Shown here one piece after another: positions 16,405 through 23,649 of a DNA stretch of 46,075 nt. The notes beneath the pieces are model-generated. The model searched no databases, was not told the origin of the DNA, and saw only the letters and a list, made by a program, of their open reading frames with translations. The stretch lies in assembly GCA_031290885.1 (NCBI GenBank), contig JAISLQ010000064.1, positions 1 to 46,075 of the forward strand, in the 5' to 3' direction. Source of the DNA: Acidaminococcales bacterium. GTDB taxonomy: Bacteria > Bacillota > Negativicutes > Acidaminococcales > JAISLQ01. Position 1 is the stretch's first letter, and every line of letters starts with the position of its first letter. The position numbers were made by a program, and so were the translations under genes.

Positions 16405-16437
16405 ATAAAAAAACCGCAGCTTGTTAAGGCTGCGGCT
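16405..16437 (-). terminator. Rho-independent terminator of the toxin operon
   Basis: On the minus strand CCGCAGC (16435-16429) pairs with GCTGCGG (16420-16414) around an 8-nt loop, followed by seven T residues (16413-16407). It lies about 80 bases after the stop of the zeta-type toxin gene. Confidence 0.75.
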
Positions 16438-16517
16438 GATTAGGTTGTTTTGTTTATTCGTAAGTTAAATGCCTTTCCCGATTGCATAGCTATTCCCTCG
16501 CGGTTTTGCGTTTTTTG

Positions 16518-17111
16518 TTAGAGCAGCGCGAGCGGGCCTATTACGTATTCGTTTGCCCAGTCTGACGATAAATAAGTGGGGTTAAAATAGGTTTTATCGT
16601 CGGATCGTTTTAGAACAAGTACCGGTGCATAGCCGGAATTATCGTACAAATAAAAGACATCGGCGAGTTCGTATGCTTTTGGCAGGTTTGCGAGAGATTT
16701 GTAGTACCTGTCAAATATTTTGTCTTTGGGAACGTCATGCCCGCCTTTCCCGACACGGATTTTGACGCGCTCGGCGTTGATCTCCGGCGATGTCGTCGTT
16801 ACGTAAACAACAGTAATCTTATAGCCTTTTGCCTTGGCATATTTCAAAAATTCCAGTTTTCCGTTATTGGACATTACCGATTCAAAAGCAAAAGGACGGC
16901 CATGCTCGACTTCGTTTGTTCTTTGTTTTTCAGCTTTGTCCATTGCCGCTAAATAAGCACCAATGTCATCGCGTTTGTCAGGCTGTACGATCATATCGGG
17001 GCAAATATACGTTTCTGGACACTCTCCGTTTTTCTCAAATTGCCGCACAAGAGTAGATTTGCCGGAACCATTAGGCCCGGCAAATAGATAGAGTTCTTTG
17101 TCCTTATCCAT
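16518..17111 (-). CDS. Zeta-toxin-family P-loop kinase
   Basis: I choose the ATG at 17111, which overlaps the antitoxin's stop codon region by eight bases; a TTG at 17120 is also in frame. The 197-residue product begins MDKDKELYLFAGPNGSGKST, a Walker A motif at residues 12-20, followed by ETYICPDMI and FAFESVMSNNGK, and VYVTTTSPEINAERV with the arginine-rich region. Zeta and PezT toxins phosphorylate UDP-N-acetylglucosamine and block wall synthesis. This shorter clade in Firmicutes is often annotated as zeta toxin or AAA family ATPase. Pairing with the upstream small protein fits a type II toxin-antitoxin system. Confidence 0.75.
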   Translation of the reverse strand: MDKDKELYLFAGPNGSGKSTLVRQFEKNGECPETYICPDMIVQPDKRDDIGAYLAAMDKAEKQRTNEVEHGRPFAFESVMSNNGKLEFLKYAKAKGYKITVVYVTTTSPEINAERVKIRVGKGGHDVPKDKIFDRYYKSLANLPKAYELADVFYLYDNSGYAPVLVLKRSDDKTYFNPTYLSSDWANEYVIGPLALL

Positions 17112-17508
17112 GTTTTTCAACTACTTTTCCAGCAGTTTCGCACTCAAACCGCTCTGTAGTTTTTCGTTGCATTTCTGTAAGCCTTGCCATGACTTCTTCG
17201 TAGGGCGTGATTGTAAAGTTTTCCATCGCCCTGTCTATGGAATCGGCAATTTTCTCGCATATTATTCGATCTTCTGCCGTATAGCGCCCCTTGAATCGTT
17301 CTGCCGTTCTTCTTTGTATTTCGGCAAGTTTAGCCGCGACTTCTTCGGAATAGACGGTTTTGGGGTGTTCTTCCGGACATCTTGCTATATGGACGCTCCG
17401 GGCGTCCAATTTTTTGACGGCCATGCTGTTCGCACGCCTCCTTTTTATTTTTGTCCGGCGGCGCAATTGGTTTTGTTCTATTCTTTTTAGAGAGTTTGTT
17501 TGTGCCAT
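17104..17508 (-). CDS. Putative antitoxin with an internal repeat
   Basis: The ATG at 17508 follows AAAGGAGAT. The 134-residue product is basic at the N-terminus (QNQLRRRTKIKRRR) and then contains two related segments: VAAKLAEIQRRTAERF and VMARLTEMQRKTTERF. The repeat suggests two similar helical arms, perhaps both touching the toxin or forming a dimer. It lies directly upstream of the zeta-family toxin with an overlap, the usual antitoxin-first order. Sequence gives no recognisable epsilon-antitoxin or helix-turn-helix match, so antitoxin status rests on context. Confidence 0.6.
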   Translation of the reverse strand: MAQTNSLKRIEQNQLRRRTKIKRRRANSMAVKKLDARSVHIARCPEEHPKTVYSEEVAAKLAEIQRRTAERFKGRYTAEDRIICEKIADSIDRAMENFTITPYEEVMARLTEMQRKTTERFECETAGKVVEKHG

Positions 17509-17551
17509 AATTACTATCTCCTTTGCTATAATATTACCATATTCTCCGTTT

Positions 17552-17659
17552 CTACGCTACATTTTCCTGTTCGTCGCCGTCTTCGTTTTTAGGGCAACTT
17601 TCGCATTGGGAGAACCATCCCCTATCTTTCCAGTATTTGAAGCAGCAGTTTTCGCACAT
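17552..17659 (-). CDS. Cysteine-rich mini-protein (35 residues), possible zinc ribbon
   Basis: A short frame starts at the ATG at 17659 behind a G6 run and encodes MCENCCFKYWKDRGWFSQCE followed by SCPKNEDGDEQENVA. Two Cys pairs (C-x2-C and C-x2-C, 14 residues apart) form a potential zinc-binding knuckle, with an acidic tail. It ends 43 bases before the antitoxin start and may be the first gene of that operon. It could also be chance, since the region is flanked by transposon debris. Confidence 0.4.
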   Translation of the reverse strand: MCENCCFKYWKDRGWFSQCESCPKNEDGDEQENVA

Positions 17660-17726
17660 TTCAATTGCCCCCCTTTTTTGTTTAACATGCTGTCTATCGC
17701 CCGCGCCGCTTTCATGAGGCAATAGC

Positions 17727-17925
17727 GGAAAGTTTAGGTTGCCGGGCAAGAAAGCCCTGCTTGAGGACAGCGAAATTGAGGCCATCCTTGTAGACGTGAC
17801 CGAAAGCCCGGTAGAACGCCCTAAAAAACAGCGGCAATGGTATTCGGGCAAGAAAAAGCGACACACCATCAAAACGCAACTGATCGCAAACAAGGTTAGC
17901 AGGGAAATCATTAGGCTTCCTGCGC
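17727..17925 (+). pseudogene. IS5-like transposase fragment, middle part, plus strand
   Basis: The plus strand reads GKFRLPGKKALLEDSEIEA, then ILVDVTESPVERPKKQRQWY, then SGKKKRHTIKTQLIANKVSR, and loses similarity after REII. It is the same transposase family as 15027-15850 but without the N-terminal helix-turn-helix or the C-terminal third. Confidence 0.8.
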
Positions 17926-17932
17926 AACCTAA

Positions 17933-18175
17933 ACGGCTCTATCAAAATTACACAGCCCACAAATCAAGCTGAAGCGGAGAGCAAAGCGTTTCCTGCGGTT
18001 ACGGTAACGTTCAGCAATGATTCTGAACCGCTTGACAAAGCCAATCACATGCTCGTTGAGTACACGCCGGCTTGAAATGTCGTGGTTGCGGAGCTTGTCT
18101 GCCTTGCTCAAAGGGCTTAGTTTGAAACGCTTCTTTGGGCAGGACGCAATTGGAGTGGATCTTTGCCAGCCCTTT
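17933..18175 (-). pseudogene. IS5-like transposase fragment, C-terminal part, minus strand
   Basis: The minus strand reads GLAKIHSNCVLPK, then (after a frame change) KRFKLSPLSKADKLRNHDIS, RRVLNEHVIGFVKRFRIIAE and RYRNRRKRFALRFSLICGLC. It is the complementary half of the fragment at 17727-17925 in opposite orientation, so one transposase copy has been split and half of it inverted. Its right end is fused to the truncated GATase. Confidence 0.8.
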
Positions 18176-18425
18176 AGGCGCGCGCCATAAACTTGCCGGG
18201 AACTTCGCGCAGGAAGCAAACAGTTATCATCAATACGGGTTCGCTGAACTGCCGCCGCAACTGATGGCTATGGCGCAGTCCGACGATGGGGTCGTGGAGT
18301 CGTTCAGGCATGTTTCAAAACCGATATACGGTATAATGTGGCACCCCGAAAGAGAAAACCCGTTTCGGCAATCGGACAAGGATTTTGTGACGAAAGTATT
18401 CTCGCCAGAAAGTTCGGAGAGCTAA
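18176..18425 (+). pseudogene. Class I glutamine amidotransferase-like hydrolase, C-terminal fragment (Cj1417-like)
   Basis: Only the last 80 or so residues remain: ANSYHQYGFAEL and KPIYGIMWHPERENPF, the latter containing the His-x-Glu of the GATase/gamma-glutamyl-GABA hydrolase catalytic triad. The nucleophilic Cys half is missing, cut off at the IS fragment at 18175. The stop at 18423 is two bases before the next gene's TTG start, so the pair was an operon. In Campylobacter the equivalent neighbour (Cj1417) hydrolyses gamma-glutamyl-CDP-amidate in phosphoramidate synthesis. Confidence 0.75.
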
Positions 18426-18427
18426 CT

Positions 18428-19213
18428 TTGAAAGCCGTCATTTTGGCTGCCGGGCGGGGGACGCGTCTAAAAAAGCATACAGAAAACTTGCCTAAAGGCA
18501 TGCTGCAATTTTGCGGAAAAACTCTCATAGAACGCCAAATTGAACTCTATAAAAGCATCGGCATTGACGATGTGACAATAGTCTGCGGCTATGCCGCAGA
18601 AAAAATCAACTATGGCAAAGTAAAATACTTTTTGAATAAAGATTTCAACAGCACTAATATGGTAGAGTCGCTTATGGCGGCGCAATCAGAATTTAATGAC
18701 GACTTAATCGTAAGCTATTCGGATATATTGTTCACGCGCCATATGCTATGCAAAATAGCAATTTCAGATTGCGATTTTGCTGTTGCCGTTGATGACAATT
18801 GGAAAGCGTACTGGTTAAAGCGCTATGGCAAAATTGATTTTGATACGGAAAGCCTCTCTATCGGTTCAAGCAATGATATATTGTCCATCGGGCTTGAAAA
18901 TCCGAACTTGCATGAAATTGACGCGCGATACATAGGGCTGCTTAAATTTTCCCAATCCGCATTGCGGCAAATTGTGCGGGTGTGGGAACGCGATTGCGGC
19001 AAATTTCAGGATGCGCCGTGGCAGCAGTCAGGCAAACCTATTAGGCAGGCGTATATGACCGATTTGCTTAATGCGCTGATAAAAGATGGGTTTCCAATAA
19101 AAGCTGTGCGTTTTAATAACGGATGGCTTGAATTTGACACTAATGAAGATTATGAAAACGCCTGTGAATGGGCAATGAACAGCGTTATCGGGGAAGACAA
19201 TTATGAATTTTGA
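18428..19213 (+). CDS. CTP:phosphoglutamine cytidylyltransferase-like nucleotidyltransferase (Cj1416-like)
   Basis: The TTG at 18428 is seven bases after GGAGA and gives 261 residues. The N-terminus MKAVILAAGRGTRLKKHTEN is the nucleotidyltransferase loop. Further features recall Campylobacter Cj1416: STNMVESLMAAQ, DDLIVSYSDILF, DDNWKAYWLKRYG, ARYIGLLKFS and QAYMTDLLNALIKDG; this comparison is from memory and not an alignment. Cj1416 joins CTP to phosphoglutamine on the way to the capsular O-methyl phosphoramidate. The upstream GATase supports this, but that gene is truncated and no glutamine kinase is in the window, so the pathway is probably broken here. Confidence 0.65.
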   Translation: MKAVILAAGRGTRLKKHTENLPKGMLQFCGKTLIERQIELYKSIGIDDVTIVCGYAAEKINYGKVKYFLNKDFNSTNMVESLMAAQSEFNDDLIVSYSDILFTRHMLCKIAISDCDFAVAVDDNWKAYWLKRYGKIDFDTESLSIGSSNDILSIGLENPNLHEIDARYIGLLKFSQSALRQIVRVWERDCGKFQDAPWQQSGKPIRQAYMTDLLNALIKDGFPIKAVRFNNGWLEFDTNEDYENACEWAMNSVIGEDNYEF

Positions 19214-19519
19214 CCAACTCCAGTCTATTGGGCACTTTGCCGCTCCCCTCCAGGGGCGGCAAAAAGTTCGGCATAGCGCCGTAACGGATTGTTAGGGATC
19301 CTTATTGGGAAAATACCGGGACAGTTCCAAATTTCGGTTAATTTTTCTCCTGCGCCGGGCAGGATTTTTGTTTTTGGCGGCGAAGGGTTTTGAAAAGGCT
19401 AAGCAGGCGGCAACGGGCGCGGAGGCGCAGGCCAAAAATTGTTTTTATGTTTTCGGCTTCATTGCGCTGTTCGGTTTGCGCCGGGCAAAGGCGGATTTTA
19501 AAACAAAGGGGGCGAAGGT
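19214..19519. other. Intergenic stretch with one hairpin, end of the AT-rich island
   Basis: A hairpin at 19237-19263 (TTGCCGCTCCCCT against AGGGGCGGCAA, one bulge) follows the cytidylyltransferase gene but has no T-run, so its role as a terminator is doubtful. Composition turns GC-rich after about 19330. Open frames on either strand have no ribosome site. Confidence 0.35.
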
Positions 19520-20164
19520 TTGGATCTTTTCCTTGATACGGCAAATATCGGCGAGATACGCGAAGCTACTTCTTTGGGGGTAATTGCGGGCGTAACGACA
19601 AACCCTTCCTTGGTAGCGAAAGAAGGCCGCGCTATGGCGGCGGTTATAAGGGAGATAACCGCGATCAACCCAGGGCCGGTGAGCGCCGAGGTGCTGTCTT
19701 CCGACGCGGCCGGCATGGTGGCGGAAGGCAGGGAGCTTTCGCGCATAGCGGACAATGTGGCGGTAAAAATCCCCATGACGGCGGAAGGGCTGAAAGCGGC
19801 GTCGCAATTGGCCAAAGACGGCGTCAAGACAAACCTTACGCTGATTTTCAGCGTGAACCAGGCGCTTTTGGCGGCCAAAGCCGGCGCGTCTTATGTCAGC
19901 CCCTTTGTCGGGCGCCTTGACGACATTGATCACGACGGCATAGGACTGGTTGGAGAGATCGCCCGCCTGTTTGCTTTGCACAGCCTGCCGGCGCGCATCA
20001 TCGCCGCCAGCGTCCGGCATCCGCTGCATGTTTCGCAGGCGGCCCTGGCGGGCGCGCACATCGCCACCATTCCTTACAAGGTGCTGATGGACATGATCGG
20101 GCATCCGCTGACGCGCAGCGGGATAGAAAAATTCACGGCCGATTGGGAGCGGGCAAAAAAATAA
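19520..20164 (+). CDS. fsa: Fructose-6-phosphate aldolase / transaldolase-like protein
   Basis: Starts at a TTG at 19520 eight bases after AAAGGGGG, giving [13 protein letters not shown], the typical opening of the TalC/MipB family. At 214 residues it has the short FSA/transaldolase length. VKIPMT carries the Schiff-base lysine (K83), and GVTTNPSL and [12 protein letters not shown] are family hallmarks. Whether it works as fructose-6-phosphate aldolase or as transaldolase cannot be told by eye; in bacteria without a long Tal it is usually the pentose-phosphate transaldolase. It is 16 bases upstream of glpX and likely co-transcribed with it. Confidence 0.9.
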   Translation: MDLFLDTANIGEIREATSLGVIAGVTTNPSLVAKEGRAMAAVIREITAINPGPVSAEVLSSDAAGMVAEGRELSRIADNVAVKIPMTAEGLKAASQLAKDGVKTNLTLIFSVNQALLAAKAGASYVSPFVGRLDDIDHDGIGLVGEIARLFALHSLPARIIAASVRHPLHVSQAALAGAHIATIPYKVLMDMIGHPLTRSGIEKFTADWERAKK

Positions 20165-20180
20165 GGAAAGAGGGGACCGA

Positions 20181-21143
20181 ATGAAGCGCGAATTAACTAT
20201 GGAATTTATCCGCGTAACCGAGGCGGCGGCGATTGCCAGCGGCCGGCTGATGGGGCGCGGCGACAAAATAGCGGCGGACCAGGCGGCGGTGGACGCGATG
20301 CGCAAGGCGTTTGACGCTATAAACATTTCCGGCACGGTGGTCATCGGCGAGGGCGAAATGGACGAGGCGCCCATGCTTTACATTGGGGAAAAAGTGGGGG
20401 CGGGCGGGCCGTCGGTCGACATAGCGGTAGACCCGCTGGAAGGGACAAATCTTGTGGCCAAGGGGCTGCCGGGTTCCATCGCGGTCATGGCGGTGGCACC
20501 CAAAGGCATGTTGCTGCACGCGCCCGACATGTACATGGAAAAAATAGCGGTAGGGGCGCGCGGCAAGGGCTGCATAGACATAAACGCCCCCGTGCGGGAA
20601 AATCTGCGCAAGGTGGCGCAGGCGATGGACAGAAAGATAGAGGATCTGGTGGTGGTCATACTTGACCGCGAACGCCACAAAAAGATCATCGGCGATACGC
20701 GGGAAGCGGGCGCCAGGATCAAGCTCATTTCCGACGGCGACGTGTCGCCGATCATCAGCGCCGGCATTGAAGGCAGCGGCGTCCACATGCTCATTGGCGT
20801 GGGGGGCGCGCCGGAGGGCGTCATTGCCGCGGCGGCCATGAAATGCTTGGGCGGCGACATGCAGGGCCGGCTTTGGCCGGAAAACGAGGCGGACAAAGAA
20901 CGCGCCGCCATGATGGGCATAACCGACATAGACAAGGTGTTTACGATCGACGACTTGGTAAAAGGCAATGAGGTGTTCTTTACCGCCACCGCCATAACGG
21001 AGGGCGAAATGTTGCGCGGGGTGCAGTATTTTGGCGACGGCGTGCGCACCCACTCGATTTCCATGCGCCTTTCGTCCGGCACGGTGCGTTTTGTGGACGC
21101 CATCCACTCTATCGGCGGGCACCCGAAAAATATCAAACTTTGA
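20181..21143 (+). CDS. glpX: Class II fructose-1,6-bisphosphatase
   Basis: 320 residues with the GlpX signatures VIGEGEMDEAPMLYIGE and DPLEGTNLVAKG (metal- and phosphate-binding), and GVGGAPEGVIAAAAMK. It removes the 1-phosphate of fructose-1,6-bisphosphate in gluconeogenesis. An AAGGAAAGAGGGG site precedes the ATG at 20181; a second ATG six codons on is less likely. The pairing with fsa links gluconeogenesis to erythrose-4-phosphate supply, which the downstream aroF uses. Confidence 0.95.
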   Translation: MKRELTMEFIRVTEAAAIASGRLMGRGDKIAADQAAVDAMRKAFDAINISGTVVIGEGEMDEAPMLYIGEKVGAGGPSVDIAVDPLEGTNLVAKGLPGSIAVMAVAPKGMLLHAPDMYMEKIAVGARGKGCIDINAPVRENLRKVAQAMDRKIEDLVVVILDRERHKKIIGDTREAGARIKLISDGDVSPIISAGIEGSGVHMLIGVGGAPEGVIAAAAMKCLGGDMQGRLWPENEADKERAAMMGITDIDKVFTIDDLVKGNEVFFTATAITEGEMLRGVQYFGDGVRTHSISMRLSSGTVRFVDAIHSIGGHPKNIKL

Positions 21144-21155
21144 TCTAACGGTTGT

Positions 21156-21184
21156 TTGCGAACAAGCCGCCGCTATGTTAGAAT
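21156..21184 (+). promoter_or_regulatory. Likely sigma70-type promoter of aroF
   Basis: TTGCGA (21156-21161) and TAGAAT (21179-21184) are 17 bp apart, about 77 bases before the aroF start. A 9-bp inverted repeat (AAGCCGCCG at 21164-21172, complement at 21196-21204, then a T-rich stretch) straddles the -10; for the upstream glpX transcript the same repeat could act as a weak terminator. Confidence 0.45.
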
Positions 21185-21261
21185 AATAACGAGATCGGCG
21201 GCTTTAATTTTTCTGGCTGTTTTAGTGGGGAAAGGAACCGCATTAGGAGGATTTTCAGGAC

Positions 21262-22281
21262 ATGGTAATTGTTTTGGCGCAGGGGACGGACAAAGAGCAG
21301 ATCGCCATCCTCATAAAGGAACTGGAAGAGGCCAATTGCAGCGCTTCCATAACTTACGGCGAATTTCAAAACATCATAGGCGTGGTGGGCGACACCCATA
21401 ACATAGACAGGGAGCGCCTGGCCGCTTTTGAATTTGTCGAGAAAGTCCTGCCGGTGCAGGAACCTTACAAAAAAGCCAACCGGGCTTTCCATCCGGAGGA
21501 CACGGTCGTCCGGGCGCTTGGGCAGTCGATCGGCGGCGACAAATTGGCGGTCATCGCCGGCCCTTGCTCGGTGGAAAGCGAGGAGCAGATCGTAGGCATC
21601 GCGCAGGCCGTCAAGGCGGCGGGGGCCAATTTCCTGCGCGGCGGGGCGTTCAAGCCGCGCACTTCGCCTTATAGTTTTCAAGGCATGAAAGAAGAAGGGC
21701 TGGATCTTTTGAAGATTGCCAAAGCGCAAACCGGCCTGCCGATAGTTTCCGAGATAATGTCAACGGACAGGCTGGACAGGTTTGTCGCAGACGTTGACAT
21801 AATACAGATCGGCGCCCGCAACATGCAGAATTTCGACCTTTTAAGGGCGGTGGGGCAGACGCAAAAGCCCGTGCTTTTAAAACGCGGCTTGAGCGCGACC
21901 ATTGAAGAATGGCTGATGTCGGCCGAACACGTCATGGCGGCGGGCAGCGAAGGCGTGGTGCTTTGCGAGCGCGGCATCAGGACGTTTGAAACGTATACGC
22001 GCAATACGCTTGACCTTAGCGCCGTCCTGGCGGTAAAAAAGCTCAGCCATTTGCCGGTTATCGTTGACCCAAGCCACGCGGCCGGACTCTGGTGGATGGT
22101 GGACGCCTTGAGCCGGGCCGGCGTCGCGGTCGGTGCCGACGGCATAATGGTTGAAGTCCACAACGATCCGTTGCGGGCCAAATGCGATGGCGCGCAATCA
22201 ATCAAGCCGGAGCGGTTTGCCGCGCTTATGCGCTCCCTGAAGACTATCGCCGAGGCAAGCCCGCGCCGTTTGCAGCTGTAA
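21262..22281 (+). CDS. aroF: 3-deoxy-7-phosphoheptulonate (DAHP) synthase, type I with N-terminal regulatory domain
   Basis: 339 residues, matching the AroF/AroA(Q)-like family common in Firmicutes and Thermotoga. Residues 1-70 form a ferredoxin-like domain (MVIVLAQGTDKEQIAILIKE), which confers feedback control in relatives. The barrel shows AVIAGPCSVES, RGGAFKPRTSPYSFQG, CERGIRTFE and IVDPSHAAG, all substrate or metal motifs. It condenses PEP and erythrose-4-phosphate at the entry to the shikimate pathway. An AGGAGG site lies twelve bases before the ATG. Confidence 0.95.
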   Translation: MVIVLAQGTDKEQIAILIKELEEANCSASITYGEFQNIIGVVGDTHNIDRERLAAFEFVEKVLPVQEPYKKANRAFHPEDTVVRALGQSIGGDKLAVIAGPCSVESEEQIVGIAQAVKAAGANFLRGGAFKPRTSPYSFQGMKEEGLDLLKIAKAQTGLPIVSEIMSTDRLDRFVADVDIIQIGARNMQNFDLLRAVGQTQKPVLLKRGLSATIEEWLMSAEHVMAAGSEGVVLCERGIRTFETYTRNTLDLSAVLAVKKLSHLPVIVDPSHAAGLWWMVDALSRAGVAVGADGIMVEVHNDPLRAKCDGAQSIKPERFAALMRSLKTIAEASPRRLQL

Positions 22282-22292
22282 AAAGAGGCGGA

Positions 22293-22347
22293 GCCGGCGG
22301 TTCGGTTGCGAAAAGGCGGCCGGTCCGTCGCGGTTCCTGCCGCCGGC
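22293..22347 (+). terminator. Possible terminator after aroF
   Basis: GCCGGCGG (22293-22300) pairs with CCGCCGGC (22340-22347) around a long GC-rich loop; an AT-rich stretch with TATTTTTC follows about 25 bases later. The fold is loose, so this is weak. Confidence 0.3.
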
Positions 22348-22400
22348 CCTTCATTAAATAAAATATTTTTCTTAATTTCACGAAGTGAGGTAAGGCGCGG

Positions 22401-23297
22401 ATGTTTGTCAACAACGACCCGATAAGTTACAGTAAAATACCGGCAGGCTATCAGCCAAAGCCCACGGCGGAAACCGAGGCAGCGCAAGGCCGGGCGGGCG
22501 CGGCAAACGGCCGGGACAAGGAAAGTCCCGCTTACATCCTCTCGCTTAGCGGCAAAATGCCGGAGGGCGCGGAAAACGGCCGGGAGGAAAAAGCAAACAA
22601 ACAGCCCGCAGTAGGCAACAATCCGGCGGGCGCGGCCGAGGCGAAAGAGAAAAAGGCGGCCGGCGCGGAAAACCCCGCAGATAAAGGCGAGACGGGCGGC
22701 GAAGGCAAAAAGGGCGCGGCGGAAGGCCCGTCCGCCAATGCCGGCGAACCTTGGCGGAGAGGCAAAAGCCCTGAAGAACAAAGGCAAATTGAGCGCGAAG
22801 TGCAAGCCATGCGGCAGACCGAGAACAAGGTCATCGCGCACGAACAGGCGCACAAAAGCGCCGGCGGCCAGTACGCGGGCGGCATAAGCTATGAGAAGTC
22901 CGCCGGGCCGGACGGCAAGCAATATATCGTCGGCGGGGAAGTGTCCATTGACATGAGCGGCGAAAGCACCCCGCAAAAGACCATTGCCAAGATGCGGATC
23001 GTAAGGGGGGCGGCGCTGGCGCCGGCCGACCCGTCAGGGCAGGATCGGGCGGTGGCCGCCGCCGCTGCGGCAAAGGAAGCCGCCGCCAGACAGGCGCTCA
23101 GCAAAAACCTGCGGGAGGAAACGGCGGCAAAATTGGGCAAAGCCGCCCCCGGCGCTGCTGCAAACGCCCCGGTCGGCAAAAATGCCGCCGCGCAAAATGA
23201 AAAAGCCGCAGACAAAGAAAACTACGGCGTTTTTAAAGATGCCAGCGCCCGCGAGCAAGAACCGGACATCGGCACATGGGTGGATTTGTCTGCCTGA
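22401..23297 (+). CDS. SprA-like putative metalloprotease (CJM1_0395-type family)
   Basis: 298 residues. The first 125 are low-complexity and Ala/Gly/Glu/Lys-rich, resembling a disordered leader. The conserved core has ENKVIAHEQAHKSAGGQYAG (H147-E-x-x-H151, a zinc-metalloprotease motif), then YIVGGEVSIDMSGE and KTIAKMRIVRGAALAPADPS, and PSGQDRAVAAAA, all features of this family. A Lys/Ala-rich tail closes the protein. No signal peptide is visible. Relatives are annotated as putative metalloproteases without known substrate. GAGGTAAGG precedes the ATG. Confidence 0.75.
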   Translation: MFVNNDPISYSKIPAGYQPKPTAETEAAQGRAGAANGRDKESPAYILSLSGKMPEGAENGREEKANKQPAVGNNPAGAAEAKEKKAAGAENPADKGETGGEGKKGAAEGPSANAGEPWRRGKSPEEQRQIEREVQAMRQTENKVIAHEQAHKSAGGQYAGGISYEKSAGPDGKQYIVGGEVSIDMSGESTPQKTIAKMRIVRGAALAPADPSGQDRAVAAAAAAKEAAARQALSKNLREETAAKLGKAAPGAAANAPVGKNAAAQNEKAADKENYGVFKDASAREQEPDIGTWVDLSA

Positions 23298-23429
23298 CCG
23301 GGGGCAAACGGGCAAAAACAATATGCGCCGCGCGGACGCAAAAGGCCGTGCGGGGAGGGAATAATGTAGCAAAGAACGTGGCAAAAAATAAAGAAAATAC
23401 TATTTTCCCAGCAGGCAAGCCCTTGATTG

Positions 23430-23455
23430 CTATTTTGTTGACGTCAACAAAATAG
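23430..23455. promoter_or_regulatory. Perfect 26-bp palindrome upstream of the restriction-modification genes
   Basis: The half-site CTATTTTGTTGAC (23430-23442) is followed directly by its exact reverse complement (23443-23455) without a spacer. A loop-free palindrome of this length is more typical of a dimeric repressor or controller operator than of a terminator. It lies at the start of a DinD-like fragment and about 195 bases before the endonuclease gene. Confidence 0.6.
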
Positions 23456-23616
23456 TGGAGGCTGGCGTGTCTGCCAAAGAAATCGACGACCTGATATTGA
23501 CTCGCTACGCCTGTTACCTCATTGTGCGAAATGGCACCCCACGCAAACGGGCCAGCACCTTAGGGCAAACATACTTCGCCATAAGAACCCGCGAAAAAGA
23601 ATTCATTTCGGTTTAA
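23455..23616 (+). pseudogene. DinD-like (DNA damage-inducible protein D) fragment
   Basis: From a GTG at 23455 the frame reads VEAGVSAKEIDDLILTRYAC, then YLIVRNGTPRKRASTLGQTY and FAIRTREKEFISV before a stop. This matches the L-S-R-Y-A-C-Y-L-I-V-Q-N-x-D-P-x-K core of DinD/BRO-type proteins, but the N-terminal and C-terminal parts are missing. It is probably a remnant rather than a working gene. Confidence 0.6.
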
Positions 23617-23649
23617 CATATAGACGATATAGTGGGAAGATGGGTATAA

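Noticed and set aside
19237-19263. Hairpin after the cytidylyltransferase as a terminator
   Set aside because: There is no T-run on either strand, so it is kept only as a structure within the intergenic stretch.
20193-21122. Long minus-strand open frame opposite glpX
   Set aside because: It is His/Ala/Arg-rich with no family match and mirrors the third-position GC of glpX; glpX itself is unmistakable. The same applies to long antisense frames at 3667-4770 and 21678-22976.
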